Source of the DNA: Symsagittifera roscoffensis
Taxonomy: Eukaryota > Xenacoelomorpha > Acoela > Convolutidae
Assembly (NCBI RefSeq): GCF_963678635.1
Contig: NC_087062.1
Coordinates: 61,361,584 to 61,425,583, forward strand
DNA length: 64,000 bases
Direction: 5' to 3'
Shown here: piece by piece, positions 31,597 through 44,200 of the stretch
Layout of the letters: each line of letters opens with the position of its first letter
Numbering within the stretch: position 1 is the stretch's first letter
Made by a program: the position numbers and the translations under genes
The notes under the pieces: generated by a model
Told to the model about the DNA's origin: nothing
Database searches by the model: none
The model's input: only the letters and a program-made list of their open reading frames with translations

Positions 31597-34500
31597 ATGC
31601 CACACAAGGTCAAGTTCAAGCTGCTCCATGTGAGTGGACATGACGAGGGAGTGAATCCGCTAGAGCTGGAGGTACACAATCCAGTCATCCAGGGATGGAT
31701 ATCGGCCAGGTCAGTTACTCGCTCTCGCTAAGTGTTGAAAAGTCTCTAATAGGTCGTGCAATCTTTAATCACTGCATCATAGTTAGGTGAAGAAAGAAAA
31801 AATTAGCTGGCACCGATTTAGCCCTGTTGCAAAACTGTCCCAGCAACCCGGTGATTGGCGCGCGTCGAGAATAGCTAGTATCAGGAGCGGATCAAGGATT
31901 TTCTCGAGGGGGAGCGGTTTCTCCAAAAAGAGACGTTTTAGGCACTTTTTGGAAACTTTTGACCAAAAAAATGCGTTTTTTGGGCGCGCGCTCCCCCCTC
32001 AAAATTAGTATATTAGTGTATCTGCCGAAAATGGATATCTCAAAATAGTACAAAAGGGGACCCTTAGGGTCGGCAGGGGGTCAAATCACAGAAGAAGAAA
32101 GCGTCGCCCCCCCCCCCCCCCTTAATCCGCTGTGGTGGCTACTATGCAGAAAGTATCATTTTGTTTGTTGAGATTGAATTATCTGCGCCATACAATTTGA
32201 ATTAACCGATTGGGACAAAATCTGCAATTTTTCGAATAAATAGGATGAAATCTTTAGGTATGATGAATTGAACCGCATTTGTCAGCTTTCTCAGTGGACA
32301 AAATCTGTTCGTCTGGGAAAAAACGAAGGCGTAAAACTCCATGAAACTGTGAATTTTTCTGAGGCAGACTGGCAGGATGTGCCTTAATTTTTGCATTTGT
32401 GTAGATTCTGCCTCTTCCCCCAAGAGCTTGTGTTCAAAATGGAGAAAAGAACAAGAGTGCGCAAACTACAGATACTTGCACACCAATACCTTATACGTAA
32501 GTAGTGTGGTATGAGTGTAGTTAATGATAGTGTTTTGGTGCCTTATTGAGATACATTTTAGATACATTTTTCCTCGTTTTTTTTCTGGTTTCCTCATAGA
32601 AGTGAGCTCTTTCTGTGGCTAAGAAAAGATGACATACGAATTTTGAATTGTGATCTGTGTCGTTAGCCTCAAAGGTGGAATTGTTCATCGGAGAGGGTCC
32701 CACTTTTGATACTAGTGTGACTAACAACGTGCGCTATTCTCGCCTGGGATACATTGCATTGAGTGACAATGAAAAGACGGGGTTCAAAGCCAGGGAGCTA
32801 AAAAGTGTGCATGTGGATGCGATAGGAGTCTACCTCAAGATAGTGGTGTACAAAAACCACGTCAATAGATACAACCTCTACAACCAGGTGACATTATTGG
32901 TTTGAAGTTCGAATTATTTAGTGAGCACATATAACTAGCAAGCATCAGTCATAAGATACTCACAGGGATCGAGCTCACGGGCCTTAAGGCCCCTCGAGGA
33001 GACGTCCCATAAGGTAGACTTTACAGAATAAGTTGAGGAGAAAGAAAAGGCAGGAATTAGATCACTTGGTCAAATATCAGGTGAAGGAGTTCAAAATAAT
33101 CGGTGACAAAATTACGCTTGGTGTTTTGTAAATATGAGTTCAATTGAGATTTTGACATATCTTTAAAGTTTTCTGGAAAAAGACTATTAGCCGAAAAAAA
33201 ATGGTAAAACTTTAGCACTTTAACGCTAACCGATTGTAATAAGCAGTTAGATCTAACAGATCTTGATCGTAACATTCTCAAGCTATGGTGTTTGTCTACA
33301 GTTATTTAGTTGATTAAAATCCAAAAACTTTAATGGCGATTTACCAAGTATTTGATAAATAACTTCTTTAAAACAGTATCTAGAAACAAGTCAAAAACGG
33401 TATCAATATTATGATTATGATTATTATTATGATTCAAACATCACCTCGCATTAAGTTTTTTCAAGTGTCCTTAAACAAAGCGAAGTCAAATATTTAGGTC
33501 TTGTGTATTTTTGTGATGATGTCTTAAAAGTTGTTCAATTAAATTTAAAAGTTTGATAATTTGCCGCAAAAAAAGTACGTTTCCTTTTTGTTAAGTTTAA
33601 ATTGTTAGTTCTATTTTTCCTGGAAAACACATTTTGATACAATCAAAATCAAAAAATTATAATTGAGTTTTTGCAAACAATTGATTGTACTACCAATGTG
33701 TTTTATGTGCATGTGTTTTTATTTAGAGTAATGAACGCAGTGAAGACTTTTATATTGGTCTTGGTGGTTGTTATTAATTTTTTTTTCAGGAAAAAGTCTT
33801 GAAATGCTCTAATAACTACAGATGTGCTTTCATACATATTAATGAAACTGTTAATGCACTTTTTGACTACAAATGAAATTCATCTGCTGAAAGTTACGTA
33901 AATAGCACTCTCCAACTACGAACGTGGAAATGGCGCGAAAAAACGTGAACGATTTCTAGTTTCGAAAGTGGAATTTAATTTTAAGATTTTCAGCGCAATA
34001 AAACATTTACCTATTGATCTAGTTTTCTCAAATTGGGTTAGTTTTATCAAAAAAGCGCCAACCATTAATTGTTCTGGAAATTCGAAAGGTCTTAAAGGGC
34101 ATCTATTTTTTTCTATGAAATTCGAAAGTTGACATTTTTGCAGTAAAGTCATTGTTGTTTTTCCTGTTACTTCCGTTCATTACTCTTTTCCGACTGTTAG
34201 TTAGCTATGTTTGTTACGACTTTCGAAGAAAATGAAGGAATATGTGGTCGGGTGGTTTCTTTCTCCAGGCAAATATCGGCCTTTTAACTATCCATTTTAG
34301 ACTGATTTTTTTTATAATTCGAAAATATTTTCGAATGCATGGTTTCTGATTATAGCTTCAAATTCAGTCAACCATGCGACAAATTTATTGAAGATGTAAA
34401 ACACTTGCTTGAGAGGGGAAAAGACCTTGGTTCGAATCCGATCGTGACCTGTTTTTGCAAGCTTGATTTTATGTGCTTTTTCGGCCTATCGTGCATCTGC

Positions 34501-37500
34501 CTATTTTGTCGGCTTCATGCCCGTAGCCCACTTTTTTTCCAAGTTTTAGCTTTCTTTACCCTTGCAATAAGCAAGGGTATTGCAATTGGGTTCTTAAAAT
34601 TTTTTTCCGTAAACGACTTTGTCCACAGGACTCATCTGGACTCATGGTACCTTGGTTCATGTTGAATTCAAAGTTCTTTGTGTCTCCTGCACACTTGGCC
34701 TGGAGGTAACGAATTTGTCTGGGAAGCCAAAGATCTCGGGTTTGAATCTGAATAAGACGTGTTATTTAACGGTAAATATTCCGGCTCAAAAAAATTTCGG
34801 CGTATTATTTGTCTGTTTGTTTTCTCGGCTTAGTTGCCAGATCTAACAATGTTTTTTTTTGCTGTAAACATTTTTCTCTGTAGCTGCTTGAAGTTTTTCA
34901 GCATTTTAAAAATCAGGCCAAATTGAATTATGTTTTTTATGCTGGTATTCATTTTTAATACTGGTGTTCAAAATCCCGACGAATCGAAATTTGCTTCAAC
35001 TCGATTTTTCAATTTTTTTAAAATTTTTTTTTTTATCGGGTTAATAACTTTCGGCTTTATTTATATCGACCTAGTGGCCTCTTATTGTGTCGTTCAGAGA
35101 TCGAAAATAGTTCGCGTGGTTGGGCTCTGAGGGGACGTGGGATATAAAGTTTTTTAAATTAGTTTAAACTGTTTTGAATTTTTTTTTCGGCATGAAAGGT
35201 TTCTGCTCAGGTTTTTTTGGCTTCGTTACCGCAAAGTAATTATAATTTCAAATTCAACAAACCATCAGGCTAATCTGGCGTAGAGGTGACACAACTGCTT
35301 GAGACAACTTTTTTTTCTATACAAAAACGATATTATGAGTTTTATTTTTCAATTGTTTCCGTTTGATTTTAATCAAATATGTATCGCAAGTGGTGATAAG
35401 CTCAGCTTCGCCTCTTTGTCCAAGTGGCTCAAACACCCATGCATGAGACGAAAGCACAGGAGTTCTTTTCCTGTTAGGAACTCTTTCTTTGCAAATTGAA
35501 AACTTTGTCTATTTAAGGTTTTTCTGTCTGCTTATTTTTGCTGTTAGTTCCCACAGAGAGTTTTTTGAAATTTCGATTTCGTTCTAGCATACGGAAAGCT
35601 CTTTACGCTAGCGTTAGCAAGCGTTATCAAACTGGAATGTAGACTTTTTTTGGGTTAACAACTTTTTTTACCCGAAATCTCTTGTATTTTGATTCAAAAT
35701 GAATTCAAACTTCTATGCGTTCCCGGCCAATTTAGCCTGGAGGTATCGAATATGCCTGGGACTGCAAGGTCCTGAGTTCGAATCAGACCAGGACCTGTTT
35801 TTTTTTCAAACAGGAAAGATTCTGTTTCAAATAAAATTTGGCCCATTGTTTTATTTTTCGTTTTTTCGAAAACTACCCCTCTTATCTGATTTTTTGGTTT
35901 CAATGAATTGAATGGTTTTGGAAAAGCTCCATGTGTGATGAGGGCTACGCCCAATTTGTAGCCCTCAGAATAGTCAAATTTTTGTTGTTTTGACCGTTTT
36001 GTAACTTTTTGGATATTCTCGAAAATACCCGGCCATATCTGAGATTTTGGGTTCAATTCAAAGAACGTGTTGTTGGAAGCTCATTTGCTTATGCTACTAC
36101 GCTCAAATTTTTCTGACATCAAAAGTTATGCAACTCATAAAAGTCATAATTTGGATTTTTTGACCGTCCAAATCTGAGGGTTTGCGTTCAGAAATATCAG
36201 GTTGAGTGAATCCCTTCTGAATAAGCGGCTACGCCCAACTTTTCACACAAAAAGCTATGATTCTCGGAATATCAAATTTTTGATTCGTTGACAGTTTTTT
36301 AAACTGCTCTCGCCTACTATCCTGCCAAATCTTATATCATAGGTTTAATCGAAACAACAGGTTTTTGAAAGCCTACCTTTATAACTGGCTATGCCCAGTT
36401 TGTTTAAGAAAAATGTACGGCCTTCAAACAAGCCTAAGTTCTGAAACTTCATGACTTACGCGAAAATTATTATGCCATTTCTCAGGTTGTATTCAATCGA
36501 TAAATCCGGTTGTGGGAATCTTCTCTGCTGCCTTCTCTTTGCAGGAAAATATCTTTGGTTTTGGAAATCGTTTTGACCGTTTTTTTAGACACTTTTTGAA
36601 TTTTCTTAAAATTTACGCAATCAAATCTGAGATGAAAAGTTCAAGTGAAAGAACCGGTTACGATAATGGTTCCTGCATTTTTTTAAGAGAACTGTTATAT
36701 CCTTCGGAAAATTGATTATCTCAAAATTTTTTACTCTTACTTTTTTTTTTAGTAAAGAAACTCCCTGGGCAATTTCTTTTTTGGTCAAATTCCAATTTTT
36801 GAAATCACATTTTTCGTGCCGCAGGTAATTACCTGCACCATTTTAATGGTGCAGGTAATTTTTTCCGGATATTTTGGGCTATTTTGCAATCTTTTTGCCA
36901 ACGATTTTTTGAAGTTTTCAATTTTTTTTTCATTTCAATCATAGTCATTCATTTTTGAATCGCAAAAATACTATATGCCATAATTTTTATGTTACTGGGA
37001 GCGAAATATATCATTTTGTTTTTAATGTGTCGGGTGGGGGATGCTTTTTAAGAAAAGTCTCAAATTTTTTTTAAACTTTCATTTTTTAAGCGAGTCAAAA
37101 AGGCAGTCGGAACATTCAGGGCTTCGCCCTGATACGAGCAGTTTTTTTGGTTTTAGGAATGTGGCTTTATTGGTTGCTGGTGTTTAGAATATAGCAAGAG
37201 CAATGTAAAATTTTTGACTCTAAATCTGTAGGGTGTAGTTTGATTTCCTCAGGACAGATTCTTAGCTCAATCACTTAACTTTGAAATTTCCTGAGACTGA
37301 GAGCTCCTTTTTGACGTTATTTTTGCTTTTGAAATACAGGTTTGCGTCTGTATCAAAAATTTGTCAATCATAAAATATTCTTAGATTTCAAAGAGCCAGA
37401 AGGCTATTTTTGTTACAATTCGAACTCAGAATGAGAAATACTAATGGAAACGTAATTTGATACTTCTTGAGTTCATTGACGCCTTTCCAACTGTCTGTTG

Positions 37501-38222
37501 GCTATTTCTATGTCTTTCAAATTTGCATAGAATGAGTTGAACAAACCACGAAATTCAGTTCTATCATTATTTTGAAGAAATGATTTTGACGCAACTATAG
37601 TTTTCCATGTCGGAAAAAAGTCGCTTTACCGCGTAGTTCTTGACTGAGTTGAATTGTAACTAATGAATACTTAGTTCTTCTTTTGTGTTCATTTATCAGA
37701 TAGCTTGAGAAATTTTTGATTGAAATGATGGCGCGGGAAGAGTCAGAACAGTTTTTTATGCTGATTTTCATCAAGTTGAATATGTCTGCTTGTATTTCAG
37801 GTGGGTTTGGTCGCCATCAACGTCATTGGTGACTACGTGCCCAAGAAGAAAGCAGGCGATCCAAACAACCCTGTAAGTACCAGTGACCTTGCATCTGATT
37901 TTGATTTAGCCACTAGTCAGAAATAGAACCGAAGCTTGAATAATTGGTTTAAAGAAAACCTAAAATCGCGCTAGAAAACAACCACCCAACGCCATAGTAA
38001 GTTCCAACCCTTAGACTGCTCAGAACAAAAAGAAATTTTTTAATGGAGTATTCTTACCCCAGTGCTTTTCAAAATTTACATAAAAAATGCGTATGATGTG
38101 ATATCCTGCTAGGCGACGCAGGCTATCATAGACAGCTACATTCCTGGCTTCTCCTTCGACACCAGCAAGCAGGGGTTCAATCCCCGTGAGGACCCCCTCA
38201 CTCTCGGAGCCATCAACAACAG
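31597..38222 (+). CDS. CEP104: CEP104 exons 1-5: N-terminal jelly-roll domain
   Basis: Residues 1-203. The start MPHKVKFKLLHVSGHDEG is the family's usual beginning. Highly conserved strings follow: FPQELV, RVRKLQILAHQYLI, LGYIALSDNEKTG, KARELKSVHVDA, NQVGLVAINVIGDY. Exon 3 carries the jelly-roll core. Intron 3 (32,888-37,800) is the longest of the gene. Confidence 0.95.
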
Positions 38223-41200
38223 GTCCACCCCTAACCACCTATCCCTCACCATTTCCTTGCTATTCCAATCTGTATTCTATTCTATTCCGTGTGACTTGCT
38301 TTTGTGTGCAGAAAGCTAATCAAAATCTGTCAATTCCACCACGTCGTTCTTGTTTTTTTTCTCTGTTCTCAAGTTGTGAGGAAGTTGTGCGAATATAAGG
38401 TTTTTTCAGACTCTATTTTTAAGAAAAACCTGCTAAAATAATGAAGTCCACGACAACGAAACTTTCAAACTGATTACTATTCTCATACCTACTGTGATGT
38501 GAATGAATTTGAGTCGTGTGTTTGGATTGCAGACGTTTAGTTGGAGATATCAGTTTGAAAGGTATCTGGAGCAACAGCCGAACTTGCTGTGAGTTGCAGT
38601 TGCATCGTAGGCGCAATAGAAAAACAAGAGCAAAATAGTTAATTCTCAAATTAAATCAACATGCATGGCAGCACATCAGTTCGAGATACTGGATCACCTG
38701 TTGATAATGATTAATTTGATCAATCGTAGAGCAATTATGTAAGAGTTGCATCAGACATTACGAATATACTCAGATCAATATATTTTTTATTACGTCGCGT
38801 GATCATCGATCATCTATCTTCTGCTCACCTCTTTTCTCTTTAGATCCAGTTTGAATTTCCTTTTTAACATAGCTGAATAGCTTTTTTATTATCATTTGGT
38901 TTAAAATACACTAACTCTCCGTTTCTAGGCCCGACTACGTGTCTCCTCTGGATGACCTGGCCTTTGACATGTATCAGGATCCAGAGGTTGCCCGCATTAT
39001 CCGAAAACTAGACAAGAGAAAGACGCAGGCCATATCCGGTTAGTGAGTCAGTCCTATTGAAAATCCCAGTACGTGAAAGTTATGCGTTCATTATTTACAG
39101 AACGTTTTTTAGAAGCTTCATGAGCAAAAATCTGCGCATTTAGAGCTGGAAAAAAATGAAAATTAAGTGTTACTAGGAGGAATATCCACAGCACTAAAGA
39201 TACCTGTTAAACTCATAGCAGATAGAATCGAGTTCAAAAATGGACTGCATTGTTAAAATTAACTAATTAACCTTTCATTTGGCGGTCTTTAATTATCTAG
39301 TCTTTTTTTGCAGAGGAGCGTTTTGACCTGGCGAAGAAGATCAAGCAAGCTATAGTGGATCTTCAGAAGGTGGGAGAGAGACTGGGCAAGTATGAGGTGG
39401 AGAAGCGGAGAGCACTGGAGGGGGAGGACTTCGATTTAGCACAGCAAAAGAAGCAGCAGATGGAAGAGTACAGGGCTCACATTCAGCAGCAGCTGGAGTA
39501 CCACTCCCTACTAGACTATGAATCACAAGGGGTCAGTCTATATCGATGCCTCACAAACTGTATGATACTTTTAACAAAGAGGAGGGAGTTCTGGAGCAGA
39601 ATTATTTGGGCACGTTTTGTGGCTCACAGTTGTGGGAAACTTTTTTTGTCGATTCTCGTTTAAATTCAGTTTAATTGCAAAGCAGTCATATGTTACAGAA
39701 AGAGATAAAAATACTTCTGTAAATTTTGATCATTTTCAACTCGTCTAAAATCCTAAATCGTGGAATTTTTTTTTAAAAAACTTTAGAAAACACGTCAGAG
39801 TCAGCCGCTTCCGCCTGCAAAACTGAGGACTCCTACGCCTCCCCTCAGACCGCAACTGAAACCACTCAGTCCCCCACCTGTGCCGGCAGCTGCCAAAGCT
39901 CAGACTCCTCCGATGCCCTCTCCCATTCCAAGTCCAGTTCCATCGCCCAGTCCTGAACCAGTTCCAACTGCACGCGCTCCTGAAGTTCACGATGAAAGAC
40001 CCCTGCCGGGTAAAAAATTTCCTATTCAAAACTTTATTAAATATCAATATCATAGAGTTATAGTTCTTTGAACATTATAGTCTTAAGCAGTATATTTTTT
40101 TCACTGAATACCTTTAAAATTATTTAATTTGCATTGTCGCTAAAAAGCAGCATATCATCATTTACATTTTAGCATCCTGTTTTAGTTTTCGATTAGCTTG
40201 TTTTTGGGCTGATTTCTCTAAAAAGAGACTCAAATTACACTGTAGACTATTTTATATTCCAGTACGCAGGTCGCCGAGTCCTCCTCTGATACCAGAAGAC
40301 GTGGGTGGTATCCTGGACGAAAGTGAAGGAAGTGGGGATCAGGAGCCGGAACCTCTGAGCGAGAAGCACGTCAGGGAGGCACAGGCCGTCATAGATGTCT
40401 TCGGCCTCAAAATGGTATGTTAGAGAACGAACAATTGAAAGACGGTCAATCACTCTCATAGGTAATTGGTAACAGATATGTCTGCAAGCCAGCGATATGA
40501 ATTAAATCGATTATAGAGTTATCTCCTCTGTCACATATAGTCTTCTGTCACATCGTGTAATGTATTCCATTAAGCTTTAAAAAGTTTTAAAATTTTATTT
40601 AGCCTTGAAGCTTAAAAGGCTGGTATATAAAGGTGCATGGTATGAACCCTGGTGCGGTATTGTTTAGGTGACAGGTGCGTACAGCAAACAATGGTCGTAC
40701 AGAGAGGACGCACTGCTTGCAGTGTACAAGATTCTAGAGGAGACGCCCACTTGGGAGTCAGAGCAGCGCTCAGGTGTGGGCGAGGAAGAGGGTAGGATTC
40801 AGAGGAGCAACATGTTGAAAAACGCCATCTTTCTCTGTAGAAGAGCAATTCTGGATAAAGTGATGGCAGTGTTCAATGCGTCCCTGAAGCTCCTAAAGAT
40901 GATTTTAGTCGAGTACATTCCCAAACACTCTATAGACAGGTGAGAGTTAGATCTCAACTAGCAGATATCTGTTGTATAAGTCCGTAATTCTGTAGTGGTT
41001 TAAATTGTCCTATAATCCACATCAGCCATTCACTGCAAAGTGTAATACTAAATTGGAACTTATCGCAAGAATTGCTCTTAACCTTTGTGAAATTTAGGGC
41101 TGACACTATCTATGCGGTGGAGAAGACACTACCTAACTTAGTGAGCAGGACAGGTGAGACAAGTCAGCGACAGCGAGTAGCAGCCAAGGACTTCATCAAT

Positions 41201-44200
41201 GACATGGCACTGATGAGGGAAGTGAAGCCACTGCAGATAGTGCCCCACTACTGCTCCCTGCCCATAGAGAAGAGTGTACCGACTAGACTGGCCGTCAGTA
41301 GGTAAGTCAAAATAAACTATAATTCCTATCCACAGGAAGATTCAATAGCACAGAGGTTCAAGAATGAGTTCACAATCAATTGTTGAAAACGTTTTCATTA
41401 GGCTAACTTGGTTGTATACGTGATGGTTTTTTTTCAATGTTCGTCAACTTTTGTTTCAATTATATGGCGTGTTGTGCGTTTAAGGTGCGAAGTAGTAGAA
41501 AAGTTGGTCAGAGATCTTGGTATGACTCGAAGTGGATTCAATGTGGACAACGTCATGAATGTAAGACATTGTTTTGATGTTTTTGAAAACTAACTGATTC
41601 ATACAGAAAATTTAAAACTATGCCTACAAGTTTTTGCTAACTGGATGCCAAAAGTGGATGTTTTTGCCTTATTTTTAACTTCTTGTCTGTTTTGTTCTTA
41701 GTTCTGTGCGGCTGCCCTTGAGCACAACGCAAAAGAGGTGAGGGAAGTGGCTACTAGAATAATTCTGGATGTGTACCAGTTTAAGGGAGACCCAGTGCGC
41801 TCCTTTCTACCTCCGGACAATGACAACACTCGCAAGAATGTGCTATACAAACAGATATTTGAGGGGTTCGATCGCATAGATGCAACAGGCGGCGGAGGAG
41901 GAGCAGGAACTGCGCGTTCTCAACCTGGACCCAATAGCAAGGTAACTAGTCTCACAGCAGCATTCGCCGTTTCTTATGGCAAAAATAGTGGTAATGCAGG
42001 GGCGATATTGATCTTATTAAGTTACCGAAGTCTTGATTAGGTTTGGTTTTGTTTCAGCCCAATACAGGTAGAAGTGCCAAACAGCCAGCTGAGAAACCGT
42101 ATGCCGACCAGCTAGGTATAGCAAGATAGTTCCGTTTCATTGTTCTTTGTTCTCCAGGCTAACTGTTATCGGTTTAGCTTAGTTGATTGTTGTTTCCAGC
42201 AGCGGTGTTGACCATGCTTTCAATTAATGATTGATTGTGTTGTATTTAGAAGTAGTGAGTACTTCGAAGAGTGTGCGGAGTAAAGCTACCCCGAGTGAAG
42301 CGGCAGACGACATGTCAGTAGTACTGGACAAGTGAGTATCAATTTTTTCACTGATGCTTACACTTGCGATCAGCTTTGTGTATTATTACGAACCTTCTTT
42401 TTTTTCTAACCTAACTCGCAAATAAAATTGTTCATCAAAAGTTTTCAATTTTTTGGAAATTTCACTGTAACATTGGAAATCGCATTGCATTTGCTGTACT
42501 TCATTTGTGGCTAGTGTTTGGTGCCTATAAGGCTGAGTGGTTAGTGTGTGAGACTCTTAATCTCTTGGTCTCTAATCTCACAGGTTGCCGATTTTTTTTT
42601 ACTACTTCGAGGCTTATTTCTAGTTTTAATTATTGCACTTTATAGAGCTGCTTTTTGTCGTGGTCTCGCAAGTGTTAGCGAAGCGAAGCTTTGACTCTGT
42701 TTTGAGAATTGCAATTGCAAACAGGTTTATCCATTCACGGTGTCTGCTGGAATTGCTAGTTCAAAATTGCTAATTTATCATAAAGAAGTTGGATTGATAT
42801 ACTCGCTTTCTAAACGAAATTATTTATTGAGAGTAATGAACTTAGTGAGTAATCTTATATAGGTCGCGATTATTTTGTTTCGTTTTTTTTAAGGAAAAGT
42901 CTAGTTCTTATTAGTTATTAGATTCTTTTTTTCATCATAAGCAAAAAAAAATTTTTTAAAAACATAATTGAGGAGGCTTTGTGAAATAATACCTAAATTG
43001 CGACATTTGGTACCGAACATTTTTTCTTTTGAAGTATCAATCAAATTATCAAGCTTTCTTTGAAAATGAAATCTTAACCATACATGAGCTTACTATTGTT
43101 TTGTTTCTATTTAGCTCATCAAACGCAACCAAAGGTTTTCTGAATTGTTTTCGATGCGCAAACATATTCTTTTCTATCATAAACAAGCCAACAATTCTTT
43201 AATGTATATATGTTTCCCGTTCATGCCAAATCGACAGGTGCTCTTTGGTTTTGAAATACAAGTTGCACTAATTAGGTTTATCAAATTGGAATCTCTTAAA
43301 ATCAATTCCAAATTGATAAGCCTTATTAGTTTAATTTTGTATTTCAAAACCAAAGTTGTAAGAGTCGATTAACCTAGTGCAGACTCCTAAATAGGTCGTG
43401 ATGATTTTTTTTCAAAAGGTTCAAAATGCTCTAATAACAAAAGAAGTGCATTCAAACTTATTAATGCACATATGAATACCCTGAAGTATATATCTACTTT
43501 TTTTAGTTCAACTAAAGTTCTTTTTGCTATAAGGTAGGCAAATTGCTTTGCAGTTATGAAAGCTGAAATGTTTTTGTTGTTAGATTTTCCAGTACTCTCA
43601 AATTGTGTTAATTTTATTTTAAAAAAGCGCCAATCATGAATGGCTCTTGAAATTCAAAGTGTTTTAAGGCTATATCATTTTGTTTGAAATTCGTAAGTTT
43701 TTTTTTGTGTTTCTTTGCGTTCATTGACTCTTTTCCAACTGTCTGTTTTTTTCAGGAAAAAGTCTTGTTCACGCTCATTTTTGATTTTTTGTGCTTGGAC
43801 TTTTGATTTTCTACAAGGAAGGCAAACACCACTTTTGAACAGCAAAAATGTAAAGGTCACGAAAAATGTGATCGACGTGACGTGTCGAAAATGGAACTTG
43901 ATTGTCAGATTTCCCTGCGAAATAAAATTTTTACCTATTGATTCAGTTTTCTCAAATGGGGTTAATTTTATCAAAAAGCACCAATTATAAATTGTGCTGA
44001 ATTTGAAAGAGCTTTAAGGGCATATGTTTTTCTTTAAAATTTGAAAGCTGAAGTTTTTTCGAAAAGAAAGTCCGTTTTTTCTTTCCTGGATATATTTGGA
44101 TTTCCCGGCGGAATAAAAAAACTTATCCTTTTAATTCAATTTTCTCAAATTGGGTTAGTTTCATGAAAAATATTCCATTATAAATACTCTTGAAGTTCAT

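Larger units (their letters stand above)
32888..37800 (+). other. CEP104 intron 3 (4.9 kb), repeats only
   Basis: From left to right: a GC-rich palindromic patch with tRNA-like text on the minus strand (32,960-33,010); a full copy of the ~450-bp hairpin family (33,724-34,210); tRNA-headed repeats (34,365-34,470, 34,680-34,775, 35,715-35,800); a SINE-end motif (35,387-35,416); an array of ~160-bp repeats (35,850-36,740); a perfect 34-bp palindrome (36,827-36,860); and a partial hairpin-family copy (37,330-37,510). Confidence 0.7.

Noticed and set aside
37110-37124. CAGGGCTTCGCCCTG hairpin followed shortly by a T run, like a bacterial terminator
   Set aside because: The region is an animal intron; there is no bacterial context, and the shared GGCAGTCGGAACATT at 55,438 points to a dispersed repeat.
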